A stretch of DNA of 64,000 nt from Vicinamibacteria bacterium (GTDB taxonomy: Bacteria > Acidobacteriota > Vicinamibacteria > Fen-336). How positions within the stretch are numbered: position 1 is the first letter of the stretch; every line of letters begins with the position of its first letter. The position numbers and the translations under genes were made by a program. This document shows, piece after piece, positions 1-10,089 of the stretch. Below the pieces are notes generated by a model. That model ran no database searches. It saw only the letters and a program-made list of their open reading frames with translations, and was not told the origin of the DNA. Where the stretch lies: assembly GCA_035570235.1 (NCBI GenBank), contig DATMML010000137.1:1-64000 (forward strand). Reading direction: 5' to 3'.

Positions 1-326
1 CAGATGCTGCTCCTTGTGGAGACTGCCGTCCAGCCTCTAAGGTGTGCTCCGCGCAACTCATTGTGCCAAATAAGAATAGGGCGGACGGCATGAGTTCTGC
101 TTTTTGAACGCCTCATTGCCCAAGCAGAGTTCGGCCGCAAGACTCGATCCGCTTCGATCGGCGGCTGGAGTTCTACGCGGGCATTCTCACTAGCCGATTG
201 AAAAAGAGTTCTTGGGCAACCCCGCGGGAATCGGGCTCATCGGGTGGCGACTCCACGTCCGTCAGTTCACCCACACCGCTGGTTCGTTTCTCTGCTTTCC
301 GATTTTTCGAGGAGGCGTGAACGTCA
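1..326. other. Upstream intergenic region
   Basis: About 326 bases precede the first receptor gene. I see no convincing RNA gene, repeat or coding sequence. A purine-rich GAGGAGG stretch just before the ATG at 327 can serve as its ribosome binding site, with rather long spacing of about 10 nt. Any promoter is not obvious. Confidence 0.4.
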
Positions 327-3245
327 ATGAGGCACCTAACGAAGGCGTGGATCGCCGCAGCTTGCCTGCTGCTGGTCGGCTCCCCGCTTCTCGCCCAGAC
401 CACGGGGCGAATTGCGGGATCCATCGTAGACAATTCAAACGCCCCCGTGGCGGGCGCATTGGTGACCGTCACCAGCCCGAGTCTGCAGGGCGCTCTTTCC
501 GGGACGACGGACACCAAGGGGGAGTTCCGCTTCCTGAGCCTCCCCCCCGGTAGCTACAAGATCAAGGCCGAGGTTCCGGGCTTCAAGACCGTTGAGCAGA
601 GCAACATCGTGGTCGGCCTGGACCGCACGGTGTCTCTGGCCTTGAAGCTGGAAGTGGCGGCGGTCGTGGAGACCGTCAACGTCACCGGTGAGGCTCCGAA
701 TATCGACACCACCAGTAGCTCCACGGGCGTCAACGCGACTGCCGACCTCTTCAACCGCATCCCGGTGCAGCGCAACTTCGAAGACCTCGCCCGGGTCGCG
801 GCCGGAACGCAAAAGGACAACGTGGGCACGGTCGTCTACGGCTCGAGCGGGGCCGAGAACCAGTTCATTATCGACGGTCTCAACACCACCGGCGTCCGCT
901 CGGGAACGAACGAGAAAGATCTCAACTTCGACTTCATCCAGGAGATCGAGATCAAGACCGGCGGCATCCCTGCCGAATACGGCCGCATGACGGGGGGCGC
1001 CATCAACGTCCTGACCAAGTCCGGCAGCAACGAGTTCCACGGCTCCGCTTTCGGCTTCTTCGAAGGCAAGGGTCTTTCCTCCGACAACACCACGGCGCCG
1101 GATCGCCCCGCCACCACGACTACGGTCAACAAGATCGACCAGAAGTACGACTTCGGCGCCTCCCTCGGCGGCTACCTGGTGAAGGACTCCCTGTGGTTCT
1201 TCGGCGCCTACAACCGGGTCAGCCAGACGGACAACACCACAATCATCCAGCCGCTCGGGGTGCCCGGGAGCCCGGCGCTGGGCAGTGTCGTTCCCACCAC
1301 CATCAACCACAACCTGTTCTCCGCGAAGCTCACCTGGAAGCTGACCGCCAACCACACCTTCACCGCCTCCGTCTTCGGAGACCCGGGCAAGACGGACGGC
1401 GCGATCTTCAGCACGGTTGAGACTCCGCATGTCATCTCCGGACCCCCCAGCACCTGGCAGGGGACGCTCGACACAGGGGCCACGGACTATGTCGGCCGCT
1501 ACGATGGCGTGCTTGGCAACTCGTTCATGATTCGGGCCCAGTACGGCCGCCACAAGGAGACGTCCATCCCCGGCGGCCCGGGTACAAGCATCGCCCAGCT
1601 GCGCGACCAGACGGTCTCGCCCAACGTCCGTTCCGGCGGCTTCGGCTTCTTCTCGGACGAGACCTACACGCGCGACCAGGCCCGGGTGGACATCAGCAAG
1701 TTCTTGGGTAAGCACGAGATCAAGCTCGGCGGCGACATCCAGAGGATCAACGACGTCGTCCTGAACTACCAGGGCGGGGCCGGCCAGCTCATCTACGAGC
1801 TGGGTACGGCCGCAAATCCCTACTACCGGCACCGCTACTATGTGAACGATCTCGCCTCGGGCTACAACCGGAGCAACCCGGCGACTTGGCAGATCGCGCT
1901 GCCCCAGGACTCGGAGCCCAATACCCGCGATGGGTCTGCCTATCTCCAAGACAGCTGGAGGATCGCGAGCGGCTTCACGCTGAACCTGGGCGTGCGCTGG
2001 GAGCAGCAGCAAGTCAACAACCGGTTCGGGCAGCAGGCCTTCAAGATCAGCGACAACTGGGCGCCCCGCGTCGGTTTCGTGTGGGACCTCAAGAACAACG
2101 GAAAGACAAAGCTGTACGCCCACTATGGCCGGTACTACGAAGACATCCCGCAGGATATCAACATCCGCTCGTTCGGCGGCGAGGTCGTCTGCTTCTGCTA
2201 CAACTTCAGCCCGAGCGCTTCCAACACCTTGCCCGACCCGAGCGCACCGCGTAAGTCGACGCTGCTTGGCGGGCCCGAGGCAGCCGATCCCAACCTCAAG
2301 GGCCAATACATTCACGAGTTCATCGGCGGGTTCGAGCAAGAGGTGGGACACGATTTCTCGCTTGGCGTCAAGGGCACCTACCGAAGCCTCGGCCGCGTGA
2401 TCGAGGATTTCCTGGTGCCGGCTCAGGGGGTCTACTTCATCGCGAACCCCGGGGAAGGTACGCTCGGCCAGACGCTGGCCTTCTACGACGGCGTCCACAC
2501 CGCGCCCTCACCCAAGGCCTCGCGCAAGGAGTTGGCCTTCGAGGCCACGGCCAAGAAGCGGTTCAGCAACAACTGGCAGCTCCTCGCGAGCTACGTCTGG
2601 GAGAAGCTGGAAGGAAACTACGACGGCACGTTCCAGAACTCGACCGGGCAGCTCGACCCCAACATCAACTCCGCCTTCGACTACGCGGACTTCCTGGTCA
2701 ACGCCGATGGGCGCCTCTCCGCGGAGCGCCAGAACCAGCTCAAGTTCGACGGCAGCTACCAGTTCTCCTCAGGGGCGCTCAACGGGCTCAACATCGGGCT
2801 GTCCACCTACTGGTTCTCCGGCCTGCCCCTCACCGCGTACGGCTACTCCTTCGCCTACGCCAACTGGGAGTACTACTTGACGCCCCGGGGCTCGCTCGGA
2901 CGCGGGCCATCGAACTGGGAGGCCAACCTCCACGTCGACTACCCGATCAAGGTGGGGGCGAAGCAGCGGCTGAACATCATGGTGGACGCGTTCAACGTGT
3001 TCAACCGCCAGGCGAACATCCAGCTCGATCAGCGCTACAACCTGGTACAGGACGGACCGTGCGCGGGCGTCCCCGGCAGCCTCTGCAACGGCGACGGCGG
3101 CATCGCCACGGTGGGGAACAGCTTGACGCCGGTCGGACAGCTCAGCAACCCCGTGGCCACGGCCACCAACCCCGACTTCTTGAAGAAGGGCACCAACTTC
3201 ACCCTTCCACGGAGCGTCCGGGTCGGACTCCGTTTCACGTTCTAG
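327..3245 (+). CDS. TonB-dependent receptor, Oar-like (carboxypeptidase-regulatory-like domain)
   Basis: Large outer-membrane beta-barrel protein of 972 residues. Residues 1-24 are a Sec signal peptide ending in LLAQ. Residues about 25-105 form a CarboxypepD_reg beta-sandwich (GRIAGSIVDNSNAPVAGA...). A plug domain follows, with the family signature EYGRMTGGAINVLTKSG near residues 215-232. The rest is a barrel with alternating aromatic strands that ends in a terminal Phe (GLRFTF), the usual recognition signal for barrel assembly. Members take up large or scarce substrates through TonB energy; the substrate cannot be read from sequence. A hairpin follows the stop and a phosphodiesterase-TPR gene lies 71 nt downstream, so the two may serve one uptake/processing route, but the terminator argues against one transcript. 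Confidence 0.93.
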   Translation: MRHLTKAWIAAACLLLVGSPLLAQTTGRIAGSIVDNSNAPVAGALVTVTSPSLQGALSGTTDTKGEFRFLSLPPGSYKIKAEVPGFKTVEQSNIVVGLDRTVSLALKLEVAAVVETVNVTGEAPNIDTTSSSTGVNATADLFNRIPVQRNFEDLARVAAGTQKDNVGTVVYGSSGAENQFIIDGLNTTGVRSGTNEKDLNFDFIQEIEIKTGGIPAEYGRMTGGAINVLTKSGSNEFHGSAFGFFEGKGLSSDNTTAPDRPATTTTVNKIDQKYDFGASLGGYLVKDSLWFFGAYNRVSQTDNTTIIQPLGVPGSPALGSVVPTTINHNLFSAKLTWKLTANHTFTASVFGDPGKTDGAIFSTVETPHVISGPPSTWQGTLDTGATDYVGRYDGVLGNSFMIRAQYGRHKETSIPGGPGTSIAQLRDQTVSPNVRSGGFGFFSDETYTRDQARVDISKFLGKHEIKLGGDIQRINDVVLNYQGGAGQLIYELGTAANPYYRHRYYVNDLASGYNRSNPATWQIALPQDSEPNTRDGSAYLQDSWRIASGFTLNLGVRWEQQQVNNRFGQQAFKISDNWAPRVGFVWDLKNNGKTKLYAHYGRYYEDIPQDINIRSFGGEVVCFCYNFSPSASNTLPDPSAPRKSTLLGGPEAADPNLKGQYIHEFIGGFEQEVGHDFSLGVKGTYRSLGRVIEDFLVPAQGVYFIANPGEGTLGQTLAFYDGVHTAPSPKASRKELAFEATAKKRFSNNWQLLASYVWEKLEGNYDGTFQNSTGQLDPNINSAFDYADFLVNADGRLSAERQNQLKFDGSYQFSSGALNGLNIGLSTYWFSGLPLTAYGYSFAYANWEYYLTPRGSLGRGPSNWEANLHVDYPIKVGAKQRLNIMVDAFNVFNRQANIQLDQRYNLVQDGPCAGVPGSLCNGDGGIATVGNSLTPVGQLSNPVATATNPDFLKKGTNFTLPRSVRVGLRFTF

Positions 3246-3264
3246 ACGTCTCGGTCGTTCGCGA

Positions 3265-3290
3265 CAGGGGCCTCCTTCGGGGGGCCCCTG
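3265..3290 (+). terminator. Hairpin with UUCG loop after the first receptor gene
   Basis: Eleven-base-pair stem (CAGGGGCCTCC at 3265-3275 with GGGGGCCCCTG at 3280-3290, one G-T pair) closed by a TTCG tetraloop, 19 nt after the stop codon. The following sequence is only weakly T-rich, so termination efficiency is uncertain. Confidence 0.55.
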
Positions 3291-3304
3291 CCGCGCTCTT
3301 ATGC

Positions 3305-3310
3305 TAGTCT
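3305..3310 (+). promoter_or_regulatory. Possible -10 box directly before a TTG start
   Basis: TAGTCT lies 6 nt upstream of the TTG start at 3317 and no Shine-Dalgarno is present. The same spacing is seen at other genes in this window, which suggests a leaderless transcript. No convincing -35 is visible. Confidence 0.3.
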
Positions 3311-3316
3311 GACCGC

Positions 3317-5296
3317 TTGAGCCGCCGCCGCCGTTTCGCCGCCGCATGCCTCCTGGTCGCGTCCGTCACGCCGGTGCTCCTTTGGGTCGTCAGCCGGGAG
3401 CGACGTCCCCGCTCCGCGACCCCTCCCCTCGTGCCCCCCCGGCCGGAAGTAGCGGCCCTGGCCCGCGCCGGGAGGCCGGTCATCTTCGTCGGCCTCGACG
3501 GGGCGGACTGGGAGTTGCTCGACGAGTACACGGCGTCGGGTGTGATGCCGAACCTCGCCGCCCTCGTTGCCGAGGGTGCCGGAGGCGTGCTCGAGACGAT
3601 TCAGCCCCCACTCTCTCCCCTCGTCTGGACCACCATGATGACGGGCGTGAGCCCGCTCGCGCATGGGATCCTCGACTTCACCCGCTTCAACCCGCAGAGC
3701 GGCCAGAAAGAGCCGATCACCTCCGACGAGCGCCGCGAGCCCGCAATTTGGAACATGGCGAGCGCGGCCGGCAAGAGGGTGGGAGTGCTCGGCCTCTGGG
3801 CCACCTACCCGGCCGAGCCCGTCAACGGGCTCATGGTCTCTGACCGCTCATTCTCATTTCTCTTCCAGGAAAAGGAGCCCCCTCCCGGCATCGTCTTCCC
3901 GGCCTCCCAGGAGATGGGAGTACGCCAGGTACTGCGCCGGGTCGAGGGGGAGGTCGGGCTTGCCGAGATGCAGGCGTTCCTGCCTTGGCTTAGGGAAACG
4001 GAGTACCGCCGGCACCTGACCAGCGATGACCCCTACGGCCATCCCATCAGCGCGCTACGGCGGATAATCGTCGAGACGCGTGTGTACGATGAGCTCGCGC
4101 GCACGTTCCTTGCGAGCGACCGGCCGGATCTCGCCATTGTCTACCTTGAGGGAACCGACACCATCGGGCACGTTTTTGCTCCCTACGCAACGCCCCGCCA
4201 AGCTGACATCGCGGTCGAGGACTACGAGCGCTACCACGCCGTGCCCGACATTTACTTTCGTCAGGTGGACGGTTTGCTCGGTGAGTATCGACGACTCGCC
4301 CGCGCCGCGGGCGCCATCTTGATGATCGCGTCGGATCATGGCTTCGCCTGGCGGCAGGGACGACCCACCCTCTCGAGCTTCGCCATCTCGACCGCCGCGA
4401 AATGGCACCGCAAGACGGGCATCTATCTCCTATGGGGAACGGGTATCGTGCCTGCCCCGGCACACCCCCAACGCGGGAAGGTCACGCAAGTCTGTGCCAC
4501 GCTCCTCGCGCTTCTGGGCCTGCCCTCCGCCACGTATATCGAGGGCCCGCCCCTGCCCGGTGCGCCAGCTTCGCTGACCGCGCGCTTCGACTATCGGGCG
4601 TCTTTCCAGCCCTCCTCGGTGGCGCTCGCTTCGCATCCCCGGGCGGATGCGCAGGCAATCGAAAAGCTCCGCGCCCTCGGCTACGTGGGGGCGGCGGAGG
4701 CGCTCTCCGCCCCTGAGGCCGCGCGGGCGGCAGGCTCGCGGCGCACCGCCGGTTCCTACAATAACGAGGGCCTCATCCTCAAGGACGAGGGCAAGCCCGA
4801 GCAGGCGATCACAGCCTTCGAGAGCGCTCTCCGCCTGGACAAGAACCTCGCCTCCGCTCTCTGGAACCTCAGCGACCTGCTCTTCGCACAGAATCGCGAC
4901 CTCGACCGCTCCGACGATCTCTTGCTGCGGGCTTTCGCCAACGGTATGCCGGAGGCCCCGCGCTTTCTCGTGGGACGCGCGATCGGCTACCAGCGAGCGA
5001 ACCTAGTCGAGCGCAGTCTCAAGCTGATGGCGCGGGCCGCCGTGGCCCGCCCCGACGAGCCTGAGGTCTGGCTCTTCCAGGGCCGCTATCGTGTTGAAAA
5101 GGGCGACTGCCGCGGCGCGCTCGGCGACTTCCAGAGGGCGGTGCGGCTTTCCCCCAAGAACCCGGCGGCCTACGCCTCCGAGGGGCTGGCACGCCTCTGC
5201 ATGGGCGATCGCGTCGGCGCCCGGGAGAGCTTCGAGCGCTCTCTCCAGTTGGACCCCGTACAGCCGAAGCTCCTCGAATACCTAACCAAGCTGTAA
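3317..5296 (+). CDS. Type I phosphodiesterase/nucleotide pyrophosphatase-family protein with C-terminal TPRs
   Basis: Alkaline-phosphatase-superfamily hydrolase of 659 residues. An N-terminal hydrophobic segment (residues 7-25) anchors or exports it. The metal-binding start VGLDGADW is near residue 57, the probable nucleophile threonine lies in WTTMMTG near residue 105, a second metal site EGTDTIGH is near 275, and ASDHGF is near 338. After a linker with KLRALGYVG, residues about 475-659 form TPR repeats for protein contacts. The family cleaves phosphodiester or pyrophosphate bonds; the real substrate is unknown. The TTG start at 3317 is chosen because it gives a complete signal/anchor; there is no ribosome binding site. 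The next gene is a secreted TPR protein 35 nt downstream, probably co-transcribed. Confidence 0.85.
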   Translation: MSRRRRFAAACLLVASVTPVLLWVVSRERRPRSATPPLVPPRPEVAALARAGRPVIFVGLDGADWELLDEYTASGVMPNLAALVAEGAGGVLETIQPPLSPLVWTTMMTGVSPLAHGILDFTRFNPQSGQKEPITSDERREPAIWNMASAAGKRVGVLGLWATYPAEPVNGLMVSDRSFSFLFQEKEPPPGIVFPASQEMGVRQVLRRVEGEVGLAEMQAFLPWLRETEYRRHLTSDDPYGHPISALRRIIVETRVYDELARTFLASDRPDLAIVYLEGTDTIGHVFAPYATPRQADIAVEDYERYHAVPDIYFRQVDGLLGEYRRLARAAGAILMIASDHGFAWRQGRPTLSSFAISTAAKWHRKTGIYLLWGTGIVPAPAHPQRGKVTQVCATLLALLGLPSATYIEGPPLPGAPASLTARFDYRASFQPSSVALASHPRADAQAIEKLRALGYVGAAEALSAPEAARAAGSRRTAGSYNNEGLILKDEGKPEQAITAFESALRLDKNLASALWNLSDLLFAQNRDLDRSDDLLLRAFANGMPEAPRFLVGRAIGYQRANLVERSLKLMARAAVARPDEPEVWLFQGRYRVEKGDCRGALGDFQRAVRLSPKNPAAYASEGLARLCMGDRVGARESFERSLQLDPVQPKLLEYLTKL

Positions 5297-5331
5297 TTGA
5301 AGACGGGCCTGACGCCCGTCAGGAGACGGCG

Positions 5332-6120
5332 ATGCTAGCCCAACCGCGGACAAGGGTCGAACCGGTGCTCCTCCTCGGCATCCTGTTGCTGGGGGTCGCA
5401 TCCTCATCCCCTGCCGTCGGGGACGGGGATGCCAGACGAGAGGCGCTCCAGCACTACCGGGCGGGCGAGGCCGCACTGTCCTCAGAGCACTTTGATGAGG
5501 CGGTCGCAGAGTTCCAACAGGCCATTTCCCTCGACCCGCTGCTCGTGATGGCGCACTATGGCCTAGGCCAGGCCCACATGGCGCTTAAGGAATACCCCGA
5601 GGCTGTGCGCGCCTACCTCAGCTGTCGAAAGGCATTCGAGGATGATCTGGCGAGCCGCTTTCAGAGTGAGATGGAATGGGGGCGGAGGCTGGACGACCAG
5701 ATTAGAGCCCTCGAGGACCAGATCGCGATATTGAGCAGCGGCCGGCCCAGCGCGGGATACCAACGGCCCTTGAGCGCGGCCAACGTCACGAACCTACAAC
5801 TGCAGATTGACACCCTACGCGCGCGCCGCAAGGTTGGCGCCTCCGCGCCCCTCAAGACGCCGCCCTGGATCTCCGTGGCCCTGGGCAGCGCCTATTTTAG
5901 AAGCAACGACTTTCCCAACGCGGAGCGCGAATACAAGACGGCTCTCGATGCCGACCCCAAGATCGGAGAAGCCCACAACAATCTCGCTGTCGTTCAAATG
6001 CTGACCGGGCGGCTGGAGGAGGCGGAGCAAGAGCTGAAGCTCGCCGAGAAGGCGGGCTTCCGTGTTAGTCCCGCGCTCAAGAAGGATCTTCAGAACCGGA
6101 GGCAGCAGCCCGACCACTAG
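5332..6120 (+). CDS. Secreted TPR-repeat protein
   Basis: A 262-residue protein with a hydrophobic signal segment (residues 10-28, LLLGILLLGVASSS) followed by TPR helices at about 35-110, a middle helical stretch with possible coiled coil (about 120-160) and two more TPRs (about 180-250). TPRs act as protein-binding scaffolds; no catalytic residues are visible. A good ribosome binding site (AGGAGA, 6 nt spacing) precedes the ATG. It follows the phosphodiesterase-TPR gene by 35 nt, so an operon and a role as partner or adaptor in the periplasm are likely but inferred. Confidence 0.8.
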   Translation: MLAQPRTRVEPVLLLGILLLGVASSSPAVGDGDARREALQHYRAGEAALSSEHFDEAVAEFQQAISLDPLLVMAHYGLGQAHMALKEYPEAVRAYLSCRKAFEDDLASRFQSEMEWGRRLDDQIRALEDQIAILSSGRPSAGYQRPLSAANVTNLQLQIDTLRARRKVGASAPLKTPPWISVALGSAYFRSNDFPNAEREYKTALDADPKIGEAHNNLAVVQMLTGRLEEAEQELKLAEKAGFRVSPALKKDLQNRRQQPDH

Positions 6121-6153
6121 AGAGGGGGGCTCGCTTCTGTTACGCTTCTCCTC

Positions 6154-6227
6154 GGGCCTGTAGTTCAGATGGTTAGAACGGCCGGCTCATAACCGGTTAG
6201 TCGAAGGTTCGAGTCCTTCCAGGCCCA
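6154..6227 (+). tRNA. tRNA with CAT anticodon (elongator Met or Ile2)
   Basis: Complete cloverleaf: acceptor GGGCCTG pairs with CAGGCCC, D arm GTTC/GAAC, anticodon stem GCCGG/CCGGT (last pair G-T) with loop CTCATAA, T arm GAAGG/CCTTC with loop TTCGAGT, discriminator A at 6227. No CCA is encoded. The fully paired first base excludes initiator tRNA. CAT may be read as elongator Met or, if the wobble C becomes lysidine, Ile; sequence alone does not settle it. Confidence 0.93.
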
Positions 6228-6465
6228 ATTTCAGTGAGTCCCGCGGGATGGAGGATGGCTCCCGATCCAGGAGCAATCGCTCGGGGGCTTCCCGATGCGG
6301 CAGGCGTCCAGTCCGTCCCCCGATAGACGGCCGGACCAAGCGCCCGGGCCAGGCCTCGAGATCGTCGGGACGGGTAGGGCTTGCCCGGCAGAGTCCCTCG
6401 CCGGGCAAGTCCCCCCACGGTTCCAAATCATCACGAACATATCCGGGACTCTCGGTAGAAGCGGC

Positions 6466-9414
6466 CTACTCCTCCCCGCCCGCGGCCTCCTCCCCTCGTA
6501 TCCGCAGCCTCTCCGTCCGGAACTGCGCCAGCAGTTTCTCGCGCTCGCGGCTCAGGTCTTGGCCGTTGCGGGCGCTGGGGTAGGGGACCTTGTCCCCCAC
6601 GACTCCCTGCCAGAGGATGAGGTTGTACCGCGAGCTGTCCAGACGGTCCTCCACATCGAAGTTGAACGCGCGGGTCTTCTCCGCCCAATAGGAGGCATCA
6701 TGACGGGGGGCGGTGTAGAGCGCCCACAACGGATCCTTGTCCTTCGGAGCCTTCCTCCCGGTCTGTTCCAAAGGCACCGGCAACTGCGTGGTGCGGAGAA
6801 TCTCGGGGACGATGGCCTGGAAGTCCCAGCGGGCGTTCTTCTTGTCGAAGACTTCCAGCATGGGTTCGTCCGTGGCGTCGAAAGTCCCCAGGTGATCCAT
6901 GCCGAGGATGTCCACGATGGTCGCGACCATGCTGACCGTGGTGTAGCGCTTGGAAACCACCGCTCCTTGGCGGACGTAGGGCCCCGCTACGAAGGCGATG
7001 CTCCGGTGAGCGTCCACGTGGTCGGGCCCATCCTGGGAGTCATCCTCCACCACGAAGACGAGAGTGTTGCCGCGGTAGCGCTTGCTCTTCGCTACTCTCG
7101 CCACGATCAAGCCGACCGCGTAGTCGTTGTCGGCGGTTTGTGATTCCGGCGTGTTGACCCCGGCAATGGCGGTTCCAAAATTGCCGGTGTGGTCGTGCAT
7201 GACGCGAACGAACTCCAGATTGGGAAGCTTGCCGTTCGCCTCGAAGTTGTCGAATTCACGCTCCCATTCCTGCACTCGGTAGAAATCCGGGAACTTGTTG
7301 TCATAGCCCCGGAAGTAGGGGTCGGTGACGGCCTGGAGGGCCGCCTTGGTCGGGAACGCCACCTTCGTACCCGAGGCAAACGGGTCCGTAAGAGTGGGTG
7401 GAATGAACCCGGGGAAGGAGGCCGGAATCGAGTATCTGGCCAAGTCGATGAAGAACCCGTAGTTGCGCACCCGCAAACCCGCCCTCAAGGCCGCGTTCCA
7501 GAGGTAGCCCGCTCCCTCCTCGCCCTCGGCGCTGTCGGGGGCGGACACGTCTGCGCTGCCGGGCAAAAGGTTGGGATCCGCCGGGGTCAGCGGGTTCGCG
7601 GCTTGCCGATCCGCGATGTTGCCGTAGCCGACGTTGAGGTTGCGGTTCGTTCCCTCGTAGTCGTAATTGAGCCCGCGCCCCGCGTAGTTGATGGGCTCTG
7701 TCTTCTCGATGGTGTCGGCCGCCCTCGCCGAGGTGGACCAGTTCCACCCGTCTCCGCTGACCTCCCCGCTGTCGTAGAAGTTGTCGAGGTCGACGAACTT
7801 CTCGGCCAGGGCGTGCTGATTCGGCGTGAGGGGTTTGGGATAGACGACGATCGAGGGATCTCCGTTCCCCTTGCTCAAGTCGCCCAGGATCTGATCGTAA
7901 GTCCGATTCTCCTTGACAATGTATATGACGTGTTCGATGTGGCTGCGGAGAAAGGCCTTCATTCCTTCGTCTGACTCCCGCTCCCCGCGGGAGCGATAGC
8001 GGTTGTTCCGCGCCACTTGCTCGGTGAGGTCCTCGAGCTCGCTGCTCGGGGGCGCGGGCAGGGTCAAGAACCCCGCCTTGGTGAGCTGCCAGACGTACTG
8101 GTTGGCGCCGTTGCACGCATTCTCATTCCCGCCCGGTTGCAGGGAGGCCGCGTCGCGGCAGTTCTGGGGGTTGGGGCCGGCGTTGCTCTTGCCGTTCACC
8201 ACGTAGAGCGTGGCCCCGTCCGCGCTGACGCTGACCGAATTAGGATACCAGCCGGTAGGGATCAGGCCGATGACCTCGCCCACCTCGTCGTCTCCGCCCC
8301 CTAGCCGGACTACGGCCAGGGAGTTTGCCCCCCCGTTCGTCACGTAGAGCCGCTCCTCATCGGGGGAGAGGGCCAGGCTGTTGGGGCTGCTGCCCTTGTA
8401 GCCACCGCTATTGGGGAAGACTGACTTCGGAGCCGTAGTGTTGACCTCCCCCACGACCTTGTGGCTTCCCGTCGCAATAACGGCCACGGCGTCGCGGCTG
8501 GACTCGGCCACATAGAGCCGGGTCTGGTCGTGGTTGAGGATCAGGCGCGTCGGTTGGCCCTTGAGGGGGATGCGGTCGCTGACCACGGGTGTGTTCGTGG
8601 AGATGTCTACGACCACGACCTCGCGGTCCCGGGCGCTCGAGACGAACGCCGTGCGGTTGCCCTGGATCGCGACCCAGACCGGAAATTCGCCTCCGGGTGT
8701 GCCCTGTCCCGGGCGCAGGTCGAGCTCCGCCACTTTGGCGCGGCTTGTGAGATCGATCAGGCTCAGCGAGTCGTTCTCGTAGTTGACGACGACCAGGCGC
8801 TTGCTGTCTGCGGTCACGGCGAGCCCCATGGCTCCCGGTGAGATCGATCCCAAACCCAACGCCTGCCCATGTCCCAAGGCCACGGGGGGAACGCTCTCCT
8901 CCCAGCCGCCAGCACCCATGCGGAAGGTGTGTACGTTGTCGTCGGGGCCCCCGGAGACGTGGAACTCCCGCCCGTTCGCGCTCCAGGCGAGTCCGTCAAA
9001 TGCGTTCGGGACTTGCAGGACCTGCAGCTGCAAGGGCCGCAAAGCAGAGATATCGAAAACGAAAATGTATTCGTTGGACTCCGCGGGATTGGTGTTGCCC
9101 AGCTGGGGGCCGGAGGAGAAGTTCTGGCTGTTGTAGCCGCTGGTCAGGATCAACAGGGTCTTCCCATCGGGGCTGACGGCGGTGGTTGCCGCCTGTCCGG
9201 CCGTAAAGGAGGGATCAGAGGAGAGTCCGGGATTCAAAGGCTGAAAGAGAGAGCCGGGGGCGGCGGTGGGTGTAATCCGTACGCCGGTGGGAATGAAAAT
9301 TCCCCCCGCGGGGTCGTCTTCTTCCCCCGCAGACGAGGGCTGGTTGGCGAATAGCGTCAGTGCGGATAGAAGCAAAAGGCACAGCTTAGGGAGCGGAGCG
9401 CTCTCCAGTCGCAT
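6466..9414 (-). CDS. YncE-like beta-propeller / phosphoesterase fusion protein
   Basis: A 982-residue secreted protein of the 'bifunctional YncE/alkaline phosphatase family' type. Start at 9414 gives a clean signal peptide (MRLESAPLPKLCLLLLSALT) with an AGGTGG ribosome binding site; longer upstream frames lack support. Residues about 60-480 are YVTN-type propeller repeats (AVSPDGKTLLILTSG, ALSPDEERLYVTNGG, SVSADGATLYVVNG). From about residue 490 a phosphoesterase domain begins with HVIYIVKENRTYDQILGD; metal ligands include HDHTGNFG near 738 and EDDSQDGPDHVDAHRS near 787. Likely a periplasmic phosphoester hydrolase with a sensing or docking propeller. It is divergent from a TonB receptor 675 nt away, a shared-regulation layout. 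Confidence 0.88.
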   Translation of the reverse strand: MRLESAPLPKLCLLLLSALTLFANQPSSAGEEDDPAGGIFIPTGVRITPTAAPGSLFQPLNPGLSSDPSFTAGQAATTAVSPDGKTLLILTSGYNSQNFSSGPQLGNTNPAESNEYIFVFDISALRPLQLQVLQVPNAFDGLAWSANGREFHVSGGPDDNVHTFRMGAGGWEESVPPVALGHGQALGLGSISPGAMGLAVTADSKRLVVVNYENDSLSLIDLTSRAKVAELDLRPGQGTPGGEFPVWVAIQGNRTAFVSSARDREVVVVDISTNTPVVSDRIPLKGQPTRLILNHDQTRLYVAESSRDAVAVIATGSHKVVGEVNTTAPKSVFPNSGGYKGSSPNSLALSPDEERLYVTNGGANSLAVVRLGGGDDEVGEVIGLIPTGWYPNSVSVSADGATLYVVNGKSNAGPNPQNCRDAASLQPGGNENACNGANQYVWQLTKAGFLTLPAPPSSELEDLTEQVARNNRYRSRGERESDEGMKAFLRSHIEHVIYIVKENRTYDQILGDLSKGNGDPSIVVYPKPLTPNQHALAEKFVDLDNFYDSGEVSGDGWNWSTSARAADTIEKTEPINYAGRGLNYDYEGTNRNLNVGYGNIADRQAANPLTPADPNLLPGSADVSAPDSAEGEEGAGYLWNAALRAGLRVRNYGFFIDLARYSIPASFPGFIPPTLTDPFASGTKVAFPTKAALQAVTDPYFRGYDNKFPDFYRVQEWEREFDNFEANGKLPNLEFVRVMHDHTGNFGTAIAGVNTPESQTADNDYAVGLIVARVAKSKRYRGNTLVFVVEDDSQDGPDHVDAHRSIAFVAGPYVRQGAVVSKRYTTVSMVATIVDILGMDHLGTFDATDEPMLEVFDKKNARWDFQAIVPEILRTTQLPVPLEQTGRKAPKDKDPLWALYTAPRHDASYWAEKTRAFNFDVEDRLDSSRYNLILWQGVVGDKVPYPSARNGQDLSREREKLLAQFRTERLRIRGEEAAGGEE

Positions 9415-10089
9415 GATCCACCTCAATTTCCAGTCGGTTTCAGCCCCGTCGCTCGAACCGAAGGCCGCCAGATGGGCGCCCGTGGTTGCCGAAGACGCCC
9501 CTAGGCTAGGAGTGCGGCGTGGCAGAAGTTCTATCGGCCTATGAACATTGAGTGAATTCTCAGGCGGCTGGACATTCCTTGTTGCGTGAAGAGACCGCGC
9601 GCACAAGAAGCACGCGGTTCTGGGATGCATCTTGCTCACGTCAATTGGAGCTCTCAACCTCACACGGCACTTGATCGAGAATCGATCGAGCTCCCGCCGT
9701 GCCCCGCCTGGGATTACTTGCTCGGGGAATCCCCTACGTCGATGCGGGCTCACCTTCCCTCGAAGGCCTTGAGCACGGGACGCCGGCGGGCCAATCACGG
9801 TCCCGTGGCATCCCGTTCACGGCGTCGTCACTCTGAGTCCCTAGACTTGCGCCCGGACTCTTGGGCGGCGTTGGTGAACTAGAATCGCCAACGGTCGTGA
9901 TAAAAGAGGGGTGGCGACTCCGTCGCCTGGCGCTACTCTGTACGCTCCATTGGGGGGGCGGGATGCAGGGCCTCTCCGTGGATCACCAGCCGATCGTTGG
10001 CCTTCCACGGATCGCGAGTTAAGGCGGTTCGGCCGCGAGCGGCAACAGCTGAGCTCTCACAGAGCCCCAAAGACTCGGACGGTGACGAA
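9415..10089. other. Divergent intergenic region
   Basis: About 675 bases between the propeller/phosphoesterase gene and a receptor gene. I find no RNA gene, repeat or recognizable coding relic. A GG-N10-GC arrangement in TGGCGACTCCGTCGCC near 9912 weakly recalls a sigma-54 site but lacks the TTGC element, so it is not called. Confidence 0.4.

Noticed and set aside
435-2498. Long open frame on the minus strand inside the first receptor gene (similar long antisense frames lie at 37942-40272 and 60073-62259)
   Set aside because: These mirror genuine genes in G+C-rich DNA, have low-complexity Arg/Gly/Val-rich or repetitive translations and no recognizable domain.
9415-9798. N-terminal extension of the YncE/phosphoesterase gene
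   Set aside because: It would hide the signal peptide behind 128 poorly structured residues, while 9414 has a ribosome binding site and a clean signal peptide.
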